Part shown: positions 1 to 11,000 of the stretch, in pieces
Numbering within the stretch: position 1 is the stretch's first letter
How the letters are laid out: every line of letters starts with the position of its first letter
Source: Coriolopsis trogii
Taxonomy: Eukaryota > Basidiomycota > Agaricomycetes > Polyporales > Polyporaceae
Assembly (NCBI GenBank): GCA_020543525.1
Contig: JAHYIO010000031.1
Location: forward strand, 992,001 to 1,056,000
Length of the DNA stretch: 64,000 nucleotides
Reading direction: 5' to 3'
The notes under the pieces: generated by a model
What the model was told of the DNA's origin: nothing
What the model saw: the letters and a program-made list of their open reading frames with translations, nothing else
The model's database searches: none
Translations under genes and position numbers: made by a program

Positions 1-1133
1 ACCTCTTTGATAAGATGTTTTATACTGTTTTTTGGACGCTATGGGGCGAATGGGGCGAGCGGAGGAGACCTGGAGGCTAGATCTTCTGAATTAGCCACTA
101 GTCTTGGCGTATGCATGTCATGCAGCAGTAGAGCACACGGACACATACTGGTGAGTGCAGGAAGGCCGAGCTGCATGTATAAATCTCACCGTCGCCGCGT
201 TGGCGTTCAATCTGCACAACGCTAGCGCATCATCGTAGCCTGAATCACTCAAAGTTAACCCCATGCAGACGAGCCAGGCATAAGGCTAGAGGCACCTCGA
301 CAGGGTCTCTGTGAGGTTGACTCTGGAGCCTTCAGCGGTCTTCGTCAGCATCAGGATACCCATAATCTATTCTGTAGCCGCGGGCCTCAGACTGGGGACA
401 ATCAGCTCGAAAACAACAGATAAGCCTCACTTTGTGTGCGCATGATCCAACGTTCGTTGGTAAGATCTGAATACACAGGACGTGTTCTACCACGCGACTC
501 CACTTGTTGTCTCGCGGTACTACCCACATGTACATGAATGCGCAGGTTGGCTGGTTTCGGCTGTTGCAGCCCGAAGCTTCGCAATTGTCGCATGGAGGCA
601 TACTGACGTGTAGAAGGTGCATATCGAGAGGGTATTTCGGAAGGGCTGAATGGTAGATGGTGGTGGCCGCTCTTGCAGTGTACGTATGTCTCGTAAGGCC
701 GTGGTAAGGCCTGATCATACTATAGCTACCGGGGCCTACTAGCGCCGCAGCGAGTACTTACTCGTACTTACGATCCTCCGCGTCTAATCTGTCTTGTTCC
801 CTCCTACCGTAAGTCTCCCAGGTCGTCGGATGCTTGGTCCCGTAACTCGATGTACGGCGAACGTTGGGGTAATTGGACACGGATGCTATCAACGAGCAGC
901 TCTCAGGGTGGAGCGGGGTATTGAGATACCGGTCCCTTAGGCAAGTTGGTTTCGTACGTCGGGGTACGAGAGGTAACGAGATTACCAGCTCCTTTCCCCT
1001 ACTTATACTCTAGCATCCCTGAACAGCATATAGCTGTCGCCAACAGCTTCCTCGTCACTCCGTTTGCACCTCGTTGCTCCAACGCCAGGAGCAGTAACTC
1101 GATTTAGCTTGAATCACCGCCACGGGATTCACG
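1..1133. other. Left-edge intergenic region
   Basis: No reading frame here has recognisable protein content; all open frames are short and lack a consistent exon chain. The last 130 bases should carry the promoter and 5' leader of the gene starting at 1134. The left part could include the end of an off-window gene that I cannot identify. Confidence 0.4.
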
Positions 1134-2567
1134 ATGCGACTCTCATTGCCCTTTTCCATCGCCAGTATCGGCCAGCTCGAAATCCGAGGCTTGCAGCGAG
1201 TCATTGAGCTGGAGGCCACCGAACCCTCATTCCCATCCAAGAAATCCGCCGCCACTTCCCAGGCCGTTTACCCCACAGCTGTGCACGCCATCCAGTCTCG
1301 GTCCGCCATTGTCGTTCCCTGCAAAGACGAGCCCCTCGAGCGCATCCAGTCTGTCTGGGCCGCCATCCCCAGCAGCAGCCTGATCATCCTCGTCTCCGCC
1401 TCCGAACCCGACACGTACGCCAGGGAGAGAACGGCCTTGGCCGCGTTCTGCCGCGAGACTGATCGGAACGCCATGTGCATCAACCAACGCGACCCCGTAC
1501 TGGCCGAAGCCCTTCGCTCTGTTGGGATGACCACGCTATTGTCAGACGACGGTCTCGTACACAAGGGAAAGGGCGAGGCTTTGGTCGTCGGCATAGCACT
1601 CGCGGCCACGGCCTCTTGTCCTGCTGACGGCGGTCGGACTCATCAGCCCTACAAGTATGTCGGGTTCTTGGACGCCGACAACCTCGTGCCTGGCAGCGTA
1701 CAGGAGTACTGCCGCGCATACAGCGTAGGCTTGCACCTCGCTTCGACCGAAGACGCTATGGTCCGTATCTCCTGGGGCAGCAAGCCCAAGATCAAGGACG
1801 GAGGCTACGACTTCAAGCACGTCGGCCGGACCACCAGGATCGTGAACCGGTGGTTCAACCGGCTCCTCCTAGCGATGGGGCGTGACTGCACCATCACGGG
1901 TGAGGTCGCCGAGAGTGCCGAGAACGAGGATGGTCAGTTGGAGATGAGCCACATCTGCACCGGCTGCCCGGGCGAGAATGCGATGTCCTTGTCCCTGGCG
2001 TTGAAGCTGCGTTTGGCGAGCGGATACGCGGTCGAGGTGTTCCACTACCTTGATATCATGGAGCGTTTCGCCGGCCTTGCGGGCTCGAGCATCGATAACC
2101 ACTCTACACTCACGACGTCGTCTGCCCTGTCTCCCGGAGAGGGTCCGATTCGAGTGTCCTCGACGCCCCTCGCACCGTTTTCCGCAGCTCCCGGAAGTGG
2201 AGGCGTCCAGATCTTACAGATCCGCACGCTGAACCCACACTTCCACGACGATAGAGGGGGCGACCACATCACGCGCATGTGGCAGCAGTGTTTGTCCGTC
2301 ATCTACCAGTCCCCAGCCATATATCACCTGCATCAGTATCGACGAGACCTCCGGTCTGCCATCTTCCAAGGAAACGCTAGCCTCGGTACGAACGGTCCTA
2401 CCCAGCAGAACCAGAAAGCGACTGGCGCCCCGGTCGTCGAGCCTCCGCCTGACTACGAACCTGCACCGGTTCGGATCTACCCAGCTCTGTCCACATTCGA
2501 CCTATCCGGGCTCAGGGCTAGGCTGGAGGATGGAAGCTTCTGGTGGAGCGGCATGAACGGGATATGA
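1134..2567 (+). CDS. Mannosyl-3-phosphoglycerate synthase (GT55-type)
   Basis: This 477-residue protein should transfer mannose from GDP-mannose to 3-phosphoglycerate, giving mannosyl-3-phosphoglycerate, the precursor of the compatible solute mannosylglycerate; it is probably cytosolic. Visible motifs: IVVPCKDE near residue 60 (nucleotide-sugar binding strand), FLDADNLVPGSV near 180 (the DxD metal site, as DAD), ISWGSKPK and GRTTRIVNRWFN in the mid-region, TGCPGENAMSL near 280, and QIRTLNPHFHD near 365. These in this order are typical of the family. The C-terminal 60 residues are Pro-rich and less conserved. The gene has no intron, which is unusual in this window. No mannosyl-3-phosphoglycerate phosphatase is seen nearby, so that step must be encoded elsewhere. 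The start is the first ATG of the frame; a methionine at residue 1 followed by LSLPFSIASIGQLEIRG fits the family N-terminus. Confidence 0.88.
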   Translation: MRLSLPFSIASIGQLEIRGLQRVIELEATEPSFPSKKSAATSQAVYPTAVHAIQSRSAIVVPCKDEPLERIQSVWAAIPSSSLIILVSASEPDTYARERTALAAFCRETDRNAMCINQRDPVLAEALRSVGMTTLLSDDGLVHKGKGEALVVGIALAATASCPADGGRTHQPYKYVGFLDADNLVPGSVQEYCRAYSVGLHLASTEDAMVRISWGSKPKIKDGGYDFKHVGRTTRIVNRWFNRLLLAMGRDCTITGEVAESAENEDGQLEMSHICTGCPGENAMSLSLALKLRLASGYAVEVFHYLDIMERFAGLAGSSIDNHSTLTTSSALSPGEGPIRVSSTPLAPFSAAPGSGGVQILQIRTLNPHFHDDRGGDHITRMWQQCLSVIYQSPAIYHLHQYRRDLRSAIFQGNASLGTNGPTQQNQKATGAPVVEPPPDYEPAPVRIYPALSTFDLSGLRARLEDGSFWWSGMNGI

Positions 2568-2805
2568 TTCTACGCCAATTACTAGAGACATCTCAGTGTA
2601 AGACTTGTGTTGTACACTAGCTACGGTCCACGCTTCCGAGATTTGTAGGCACATGGAGGTGTTGAGTAGTGCTGTGGGATAGTCCGTACGTTACTACTGG
2701 TAGAAGTATCGGATTTGGGAAGTTCAGTGTGATGTAACATCCTCTTTTGACCAACTACGTCACGAAATCGGTATACATGAACATCGTTGCAAGCCATTCA
2801 ACGAG

Positions 2806-4434
2806 TCAACAATGAGTACGGGGACTGAACTTGAATTTCGGTTCCTTGTTTGCATCCAGGATGCCATACTCAGATTCCTGCGCATCCGAGTAGATATGCG
2901 CGAACCATCCAACCCCGCCTCCCACGAACGCCTTGAGATCTTGGCAATGCTCATCCAGCAAATCATAATAGTCTTTCTGGTTCTTCTTGTTAGCCACCGC
3001 ATTCGGACCATTAGGCTGGACGCTTGGCCCAGTCTTCCATGGCCACCCGTTCTGATGGTAAGCATCGTCAATCCATGAGCGCATTCTTGCGTGCACCGTG
3101 CGCACCTCGTCCATATACATCTTCTTCCCTTTACCATGGTCTGCGAACCATCGGAGATCACTCCTTACGATCGGCCAAGCCTTGGCAGCTGCAAATGGGC
3201 GATATTAGTTCATGCGATGGCCAGCAGCCTGTACGAAACATACACGTCGTTGCCTCCTTCGAGAAGAACGGTAGCATATGGATGTTGATAGAATCGATGG
3301 CGTCGAGCACGTCCTGCGCGCCCCCACGTTCCTCGTACCCATACCGCATCTCGCTCACCGTAACGGGGATGCCCAAGCTTGACAGGCTCTTCTGCGCGAG
3401 CTTCACTTGGTGTGCGAGCGCGTCGTGTTTGATGACGCCGTCGAAGAGCGGCTCGCTGCCGAATTGTACGACGCGTGTGACGAACCTGGCCTTGGGTTTA
3501 CTGTGCAGATCGGCGAAGAGGTTGTCCCTTCTGGCCTCCCATGCATCGTCGATATCGAAGTCAAACTGGTATCCGTCTTGATCAATTAATGTGTATAAAT
3601 TCAGCTCCTTCGTGACTAGGACCCACCCAGACAAGCGCGTGAACTCCAAGCCCTATTAATGGCGTCAGCTGAGACGTCCAATTACGAAGGGCTTTTATAC
3701 TCACCAGTCTCCCATGCAGCATCTACTACCTTGTGACTGTAGAGGAGAGATACGTCAGTTGACAGTCGCCAATGAGTGTCTCTATGCCTTATTCTACTAC
3801 ACGATCACTCACTAGTAGTGTGGATCGTCATCGCAGAGACCATACAGGCGCACGTATCGCCCATTGTACGTTTCGCGGATATCGGCGAAGTCTTTCTTGA
3901 GCTCCTCTACACTCTGGCCTGCAAGGGCAACTGGATGAGGATTCTTGACAGAGATGTTGTGAAAGAGGATAACGTACAGGCTGTGATTTCGTAGCTGAAC
4001 CCAAGGAAGGCGTACTCTGTGGCGGGGTCACACCACCAGCCGACTGTGTCTTGTGGAACGTCTTCGGGCGTTTGGAAGCCTAGTGCGGGGAAGCAGCTCT
4101 CTCCTGGCTGATCCGGAGTCGACGGTACACCAGTCGAAGAATGGCCGTGACCAGTCGCTGTGGTAGACGCGGAACCTGACTGACTGCTGGGCAACAGGCT
4201 GCTTGATGGAGGTCCCGAACCCCTTGGCGTTTCCGGCGTAGAATAGGAAGCCCACGTAGCTGAGCTAGTCGAAATGATATGTCCTATGTCTGTCGAGGTG
4301 GCTATACTCGCGCTGTGGCGGCTTTTCTTGCCACACCTGCGTTGATGTAGTGAATCCGCCTGGCTGGCGTGAACATGCGATGAGAAAGAAAATGATAGCA
4401 CGACAACAAGCGTTCTGAAATAGAGAGTCCACAT
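2806..4434 (-). CDS. Secreted GH17-like glycoside hydrolase, copy 1
   Basis: A secreted beta-glucan-active enzyme is predicted. I join seven exons through six introns. The protein starts with a hydrophobic signal peptide (LYFRTLVVVLSFSF), then a Ser/Thr/Pro-rich linker of about 80 residues, then the catalytic region: CFPALGFQTPEDVP, WWCDPATEYAFLGFSYE, GRYVRLYGLCDD, GLGVHALVW, RVVQFGSEPLFDG (candidate acid/base Glu), GIPVTVSEMRYGYEERGG, INIHMLPFF, and KKMYMDE followed after an intron by NGWP. This last junction matches the GH17 nucleophile signature (E-x-G-W-P type). The end is GWFAHIYSDAQE and a terminal Cys. All six intron positions and phases match the paralog at 13493-14989, which lacks the long linker. 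The substrate is unproven; family assignment is by motif only. Alternative: another clan GH-A family. Confidence 0.8.
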
Positions 4435-4786
4435 AGGAGATGATTTTTGGCGTTAAAAGAGAATGAGGATGCTTATGGTGATGCCTATGTTTACGACGCA
4501 CCTCGTGGTACTTATCAGTACGAAGTGTTGTGCCTGCGGAGTACATGCACCCTCAACAGCATCGCGCTGGAGGTGCATGCACAATAGCAAGAGAAACCGT
4601 CCTACAATAGAATAAGAATGGTGGCGTTGCCACGACTGGGATATCATATCGTCTCACCTCAGAGACAAGAGTTGGCGAAGTGCCTGGGAAGTACGTGCAT
4701 CGAGTTGTATGTACTCGCGCGGCAGTGAGTAGAGCGGTGGAAGGAGCGTCTTAATGTTAGGAGCGAGAACATACAGAAGTACGACA
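4435..4786. other. Spacer between two minus-strand genes
   Basis: This region should contain the promoter of the GH17-like gene (its ATG is at 4434 on the minus strand) and the 3' end of the next gene. No coding signal, repeat or RNA gene is apparent. Confidence 0.35.
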
Positions 4787-5402
4787 TCATCTACAGCGTT
4801 TCACAGAGCGAGTAACGAGTACGCATAGGCTTGATATCATCTCTATTCCTCCTTCTGCCTTGGCGTCAATCCTGGATTCTCGAGGAGCAGATTGATAACT
4901 CACCTTAGGCGAGTCACTCTCAGGCTCGGCCACTTTACCACGCGAGAGACGAGAGGCCCAGCGTTCACGCAAGTCCACTTGTTTTTCTCGGGCAGCCTGT
5001 GTGGCAGATTGAGCCATGCTAGACACCTTCTCACGCGCGACGTCAGATTTCTCAGCTACGGAAGCTTTGACTCCGTCGTATCGCTCCTTTGCGACTGTGA
5101 CTTTCTCTACGACTCTCTTGGCTCCCGAGAAGTGATATAGAGCGTAGCCTATCAAAAGGAACCTCAGCCTCTAGATGTCAAGCTGCGCTGAATGTATATG
5201 GCGACATACCGGCAATACCCGCGGTGGCAACGCCAGCCACACCACCCAGAACGTACGGCAGCATGCTCGATGACGGCGATGGTCTGGGCGAGGGCGCCTG
5301 TGAGTAGAGCCGTCTAGTATAGCCTTGTTCGACCGTCCTGAGCGCAGGGAGACGTGAAGCGGACAGAGTGCGGAGTCGCAGGATGGTAGACAAGTGAGTC
5401 AT
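4787..5402 (-). CDS. Small mitochondrial-type helical protein, copy A
   Basis: Not a family I can name. The N-terminus is Arg/Ser-rich and lacks acids (STILRLRTLSASRLPALR), like a mitochondrial presequence, followed by a Pro/Ser stretch and one membrane segment (LPYVLGGVAGVATAGIAG). An intron at 5149-5209 splits the end of this segment; the splice gives IAGGYALYHF. The rest is a charged Ala/Lys/Glu-rich helix (VVEKVTVAKERYDG, KSDVAREKVSSMAQSATQAAR) resembling LEA or apolipoprotein-like amphipathic repeats. Its layout matches the gene at 18024-18831. The 3' end is uncertain: the AAG followed by gtgagttatc near 4903 may be another donor, in which case the last 30 residues change. Inner-membrane or MICOS-like location is a guess. 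Confidence 0.55.
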
Positions 5403-6142
5403 CGAAGTTGTGGCAAGGCGAATGTCTGTGGCCTATATAAGACTGACGTTATATCAGCCTCATGTTCTGCAAGCCCACGGTTGTGGTCGACGGTTGTGGT
5501 TGTACAAGCACCGTAGTAGGTGCGGGGCGATTCAAGAAGCAAACCTGCCGACGCCGAGCATGAACGTTATCCCATAGTTGAGCGCTTCACAGGGCAAGCC
5601 GACGGTTGTCGTCACTGTCGTCCGAAGGAATGAAAAAAGCGTGTCGATGGCGGCTGCCTATAGACAAAACGCGACTTCGTCGCGCACCTTCGTCGACATG
5701 TGTATCAAGACAGTCACTGAGTCAAGGTAAGTACGAGGATGGCGCATCTCGATTGGGACTGTTGTCAATGACCTCGGCAAGACATCGTGCTTGATCAGGA
5801 ACATTTTTGGTAGCGCTCACTCGTCAAGTTAACTCTGTCGGTGAAACTCATTGCAACGTCCCCCAACAGGAGTACTGACTTTACCAAGAGACTTGCAGGT
5901 TCTCCTGAGTTCAATGCATGCGATCGTCATGCCAAGGGACGCGAGTGGAGTGAGAGTACTGCGCCGTTACATAGCCATTCTGGGCGGCTAGGCCCAGCTG
6001 CTTACTCGCTTCTTGACTATTAGCGGGCGTCTCAGACCGACAGCTATATTCGCCCACTCCGACACTCCCCTTACATCTCTCTCCCCTCCCTCTTCCAACC
6101 CTTTCCACCTGCTTATCCTCTGCACTTCACTACTGTTCAAAC
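5403..6142. other. Divergent promoter region
   Basis: This 740-base spacer lies between a minus-strand gene (ATG 5402) and a plus-strand gene (ATG 6143). A TATA-like element for the minus gene is at 5434-5440. A short GGTTGT-containing motif recurs near 5475-5510 and 5598-5615. No coding exon is recognised. Confidence 0.4.
5434..5440 (-). promoter_or_regulatory. TATA-like box
   Basis: The minus strand reads TTATATAGG about 32 bases upstream of the ATG at 5402. The distance implies a very short 5' leader or a start slightly further downstream. Confidence 0.4.
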
Positions 6143-7610
6143 ATGCGCTCAGCCATCTCGCTGGCATCCGTTCTTTTCGCTTCGGCCCCTGCCCATGCAG
6201 CCTACAACCTCGTCAGGGACTACTCGGGCCAGAACTTCTTTACGGGATGGGAGTTTTACGGAAACTATGACAATCTAACCAATGGTACGTGTTCTTCGAC
6301 AGTGACTTAATGAAGCAACCAGAAGTAGAGCTACTTCGTAGGTGATGTCGTGTACCTCGACAAGGCAAATGCCACTCAGTCGAAACTGGCGTACATCAAC
6401 GATGCAGGGAACGCCATCCTCAAGGTCGACGACACAAGCTTTGTTCCGTATAACGAGAAGCGCAACTCGGTCTGTTCCCTCCAGGCTATGGGCAAGCGGT
6501 ATACTGAAGGTGGACATAGATCAGAATTGAAACGACGGACTACTTCCCCCTCGGTACGGTTCTTGTTTTCGATGCGACCCACCTCCCGTTCGGCTGCTCC
6601 GTAAGTCGTAATAGGACGTACGTTCCACAATTCCTATGCTTATGATGCCGTCAGGTATGGCCCAGCTTCTGGACGAAGGGTCCTAACTGGCCCGATGGTG
6701 GCGAGATCGACATCATAGAAGCCGTCAACCTCATGCCCGCCAACCAAATGGCAATCCATAGTTCGAGCGGCTGCACAGTTGACGGCACTGACTGCTCTCA
6801 GGGAGCCGGTTGCACGAAGGGCGAACAGGCTGAGAACAGCTATGGTTCTGCCTTCGCTTCCGCCGGTGGAGGAGTTTGGGCGACGCAGTTCGATACGACC
6901 GGAATCAAGTGAGTCACTGAACTTCAGATTGGCGTTCCTTGTATTGATGGCTCCTCAGCATCTGGTTTTGGAGCGTGAGTATTGGGAGCTATGCTTCTGT
7001 ATTGGATGTCGTTGACCTTGGCCGCTGTAGCGTCCCAACGTCCCCTCGTCTATCAGCAAGGATGCCGACTCTGTTGACCCTTCCACGTGGGGCACTCCTT
7101 CTGCACAGTATGCTACGTCGACTTGCGACATAAGCAAGTTCTTCACACCTCAGCAACTCGTCCTCAATATTGCGCTCTGTGGTGACTGGGCCGGTCTCTC
7201 CAACGTCTACAAGGATACATGCGGTGGAGATGGCTCGAACACTGCTTGCGTACGTGTGTACCAGTTCTTTCTCCGTTTCCTTTGCTCATTTCGAATTGCA
7301 GTACATCGACAACGTCATCAACAACGGCACGAACTACGCGGACGCATACTTCGAGATTTCGTACATCAAGGCGTATTCGACGGCTACGGACCTCCTCGCC
7401 GCTACTGTTTCCAATGGCGCGACCGTCCTCGTCACGGAAACCGCCTCGCCTTCAGCTACCGCCGGTTCGAGTCCCGGCAGCACCGGTGGTGGCAACGGCT
7501 CTTCGACCGGCACGGGCGGGGGTGACAATGGTGTCGCACCCGGTGCCCGTGCCTATGTCGCAGTCTTTGCCGCCACTCTTCTATCTGCCTTTACATGGGC
7601 TTTGATCTAG
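6143..7610 (+). CDS. GPI-anchored GH16 beta-glucanase (laminarinase type)
   Basis: Predicted endo-1,3(4)-beta-glucanase of the cell surface. A signal peptide (RSAISLASVLFASAPAHA) precedes the mature start YNLVRDYSG. The catalytic motif GGEIDIIEAVN has the expected E-x-D-x-x-E arrangement, preceded by VWPSFWTKGPNWPDG. GNIALCGDWAG-like sequence (VLNIALCGDWAGLSN) and YIDNVINNGT follow. A Ser/Thr/Gly-rich linker and a C-terminal hydrophobic tail (ARAYVAVFAATLLSAFTW) look like a GPI attachment signal. I place introns at about 6285-6333, 6477-6520, 6601-6655, 6911-6958, 6975-7030 and 7249-7302. One exon is only 16 nt (6959-6974, completing INIWFWS). It sits between the two GH17-like genes, consistent with a role in beta-glucan remodelling. 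Confidence 0.9.
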
Positions 7611-8022
7611 ACGACTTCGGGTCGAGGACAATCTTGAACACTATAGGGACCGATGTGCGTTGAAACGTACACTTAGTATACGTATGCTTTGTCTATTACT
7701 AGCCATTCATGTGATTCGAATGAACATTGCTATCGAGCTCACAAAATCTCCCCTCTTTGGACGATCTAAGGGACCCAGGGTGGTGCGATGCTCAGGTTTC
7801 AGCAAATACGCAGGCGCCTATTCATGTTCCGAAACACGCGGTGACGCACTTCTCAAGTCGTCGTACACTGCTCACTCCTTCGACGGCAACACAGGCCCCT
7901 GCGCTCGCAGAACATACCCTCACAACTTTATGTATCTCTAGCATTTTAACCCCTCTGCGCATCTCTGCTTGTAACTGGACATCTGAGTACCCTAAGAAGT
8001 TCCCCCACAGCGACAGACTATT
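7611..8022. other. Intergenic spacer
   Basis: This spacer separates the GH16 stop from the gelsolin-type start at 8023. No supported exon; it should hold the 3' UTR and next promoter. Confidence 0.4.
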
Positions 8023-11000
8023 ATGTCGGACATCTCTCGCCCTTCCAGTGCGGCGCGCCGCAGCACGATGACCATCCCCCCGAAGACGGATTCATCGCTC
8101 GCGGAGTGGACAAGCAAGATCAAGGCTATGCAGAAGCAGGTGGATGACGACGAAGAGGCGGAGACGAGGAGACTTGAAGCCGAGATCGCTGCCTCGAGAC
8201 AGGCCCGCATGAGGAGGAGCACGCTCGGCAGCCGCGTGAACAGCGTGGATCTCTGTGAGTCTAGGCATGTCTTGGTTGCGAAGATGCATACATACCTGAA
8301 GTCGTACGCGCAGCTCAGAGTGGTCTCGCGTCTGTGATCAAGGCGGAGGAGAAATCTGTGGTTTCGGACGAGCCGTTGACCGCTCTCCAGAAGCAACGGA
8401 ACCAGGACGATGCCTTGCGAAAGCTCATGGGGGAAGTAGCTGTACCGAAACCAGCCAGCCGTTCTCCTATACTGAGCCCTGCTCCTGCTCCTGCTCCTGC
8501 GCCTGCAGTCGCGCCCGCCACTGCTCCCACCAAGCGTTCATCTTCTCCCATATCCCTGGCAGCCTTCATTGGCGGCCGTGCCACAGGCCCGAGGCTCACC
8601 AGGCATGCCCCACAGCAGGATGCGCACGATCCTACGCAGTTCGAGCAGCGCACCCACGTCTCTGCTCCTCACCCTGTATTCGGTCGGGGAGGTGTCGCTA
8701 TGCCTGGTATGACGGGGCACGGGAAGGCTTCCGCCGTATCCCGCGCCATACGCGACGAGGAAGCGAAATCATCCTCGTCTCTGAACGCCTTGCCTCAACG
8801 GGATCGACACATCAGCACCCCGTCAACACCAACATCGGTCACGAGCGTGCGTACGGCGGTCGAAAAGGCTCAAGAGCGAGAACGCGAGATTGTCCCTAGC
8901 TATACAGGAACCTCACAGCCCGCTTTCCGGCAGCGCACAATCAGCACCCCCACAGGCGTCGCGCCGTCTCCTGCAGAGATGTTCACCACGAAGCCCAAGG
9001 GTGACCCCGTGCCCCGACCTCTCTCGCATTCATCCACTCCCGTAATCCGCCCTATCACACCACGTACGAGCAATGCCTCGATTTCAGGTGCGAAATCACC
9101 AATACCTCGTCCCTCTTCAGCGGCATACCACTCCCCTCCTCCTCCGTCACCTACCCAGTCGCCGAAGCCCGTCGCGCTCCCCGGTCTTGCACGTCCAATC
9201 GAGCCGAAGCCACGTCCGTCGTTCGGTAGCCCCCAGCTGCCAGCTTCCCACAATCCATCACCAGCGTTTCTGAAGCCGCCACCCCCGAAAGAGCCGACCC
9301 CAAGTCTGAGCAGGCTGAAAGGTCGTGGGTTCGTGAAGAACATGGTCGAAAAGAGCTCCTCGCTCGAGGTCACGTCTCCCCAGAGCTCTCCAACTCCCGA
9401 CAAGAGCTTCTCGAACTCATCGGGACGGAGACAGAGCAATGTCCTCGAACGGTGGCAACACGCTCAGCACACTGGCGGAGGAGGTTCGCCTGCGCCCCCG
9501 CAGGTTATCTCACCCAAGCCGATGCCGTTGCGCAAGTCGCTCACGGTCGATCCCGCGCAGACGTCACCCACTGCATCGTCCTACAGCGTCCCGCTGAAAC
9601 GGGACAGCACCGGTGGGGGCCCGGTGCTCAGAGCGAAGGCCTCCCTGCCGCTGCTCCCGACAATGAAGACCGGAGAGTCCGTCGGGGCGTCGTCATCAGT
9701 AAGCGAGAGCGCATACAAGGGGCCGCAACTCGGGTCGGCCAAGACGGTGATCACGTTCATTCAGCCGACGAAGACAGGCGACCAGCCTGCCCCGCCATCC
9801 GCATCCGTGCAGGCGCATTCGACGGGAGGGGTGGACGAGCTGGGGTTACGCGTGCGCACGCGCACGACGAGCGGCGGGTTGGTGCAGGAGCGGGGCGAGG
9901 CGGGGCTCTCGGCCGGGAGCACGGCGGGCAAGCCGCTCAGTCATGTACGTTCATTTTGGTAATCGACTTTTTCTGATAGCAATCTACGTTCACTTGTTGT
10001 GTTGTTTCTGCTTTGCGCTCATCCTGCTATTTTCTGTGCGCGACAAGGACTGACGCCACTGTCTCGTTTTATTCTTTCGGTGTTTCGGCCAACGACGACG
10101 GCGCGTGCAGCCTACGAAGGACAGGGCTAGGAAACCGCGCAAGGGCAAGAGCGCGACGTCTTCGACCGGCGCAAGCGCTTCTCAGCTGACCGCGATACGC
10201 GAGGCGTCCCCCATCCGGAACGAGACAGCGCCAGCTCCTAGTCTCTCCGTCGTCACCAATGAGCATCAGCAGCCGTCGCTCAGTCCGCCGGGGACGCTCA
10301 CTGAGGTACGCACCATGTCGCCCGTCTCGCAATATCCATCACCGCCAGCGACCCAGGGGCGCGGAGATGCCCCCGCAGCGACCAAGCCAGCCGTACCCCC
10401 GAAGCCTTCACTCGACCTCCGCGTGCCATCCACCGCACCCTCTACCTCTGTGAAGACGAGTCCGACGAGTCCTCTGGCTCCGCCATCGGCTGCCAAGAGC
10501 CCAGCGGTGACGCCTCCGCAGAGTACCACGCAGAAGAACGAACGGCCGCCGATGAGCCCGCGACATGCCCGTATACCGAGCACTGGGAATCGTGCGACGG
10601 TCATGGATGTCGCACAGGCGTTCACTGAGGCGCTGCAGCGCCAGCCGTCGCCTTCGTCTCCCGGTGCAGCCTCTCCGACCTCCGACAGCAAGGCACCGTC
10701 TCCTCCGTTTGGCGCGCCGTACACCTATGGTGCGGCGGCGGCGATCGCGATTGCGCAGGAGGCGGCCGCTGAAGAGGAGGAAGAGTACACCCCGCCAAGC
10801 GTTAGGAACATGGTCGCGAACTGGGGGCCGCGGGCTGGTGCTGCGAACGGCATGCACGGGGCGAATGGAGCCGGGTCGACGACACAGACGCAGACAATCA
10901 CGGCGCCTCCGATGGAGAAGCGCAAGTCGAGCTACGAGAGGTACTCGGCCTTCATCTTGCCGCCTCTTGCGGAGGAGCGGACACCTGTGGCGAGCCCTGC

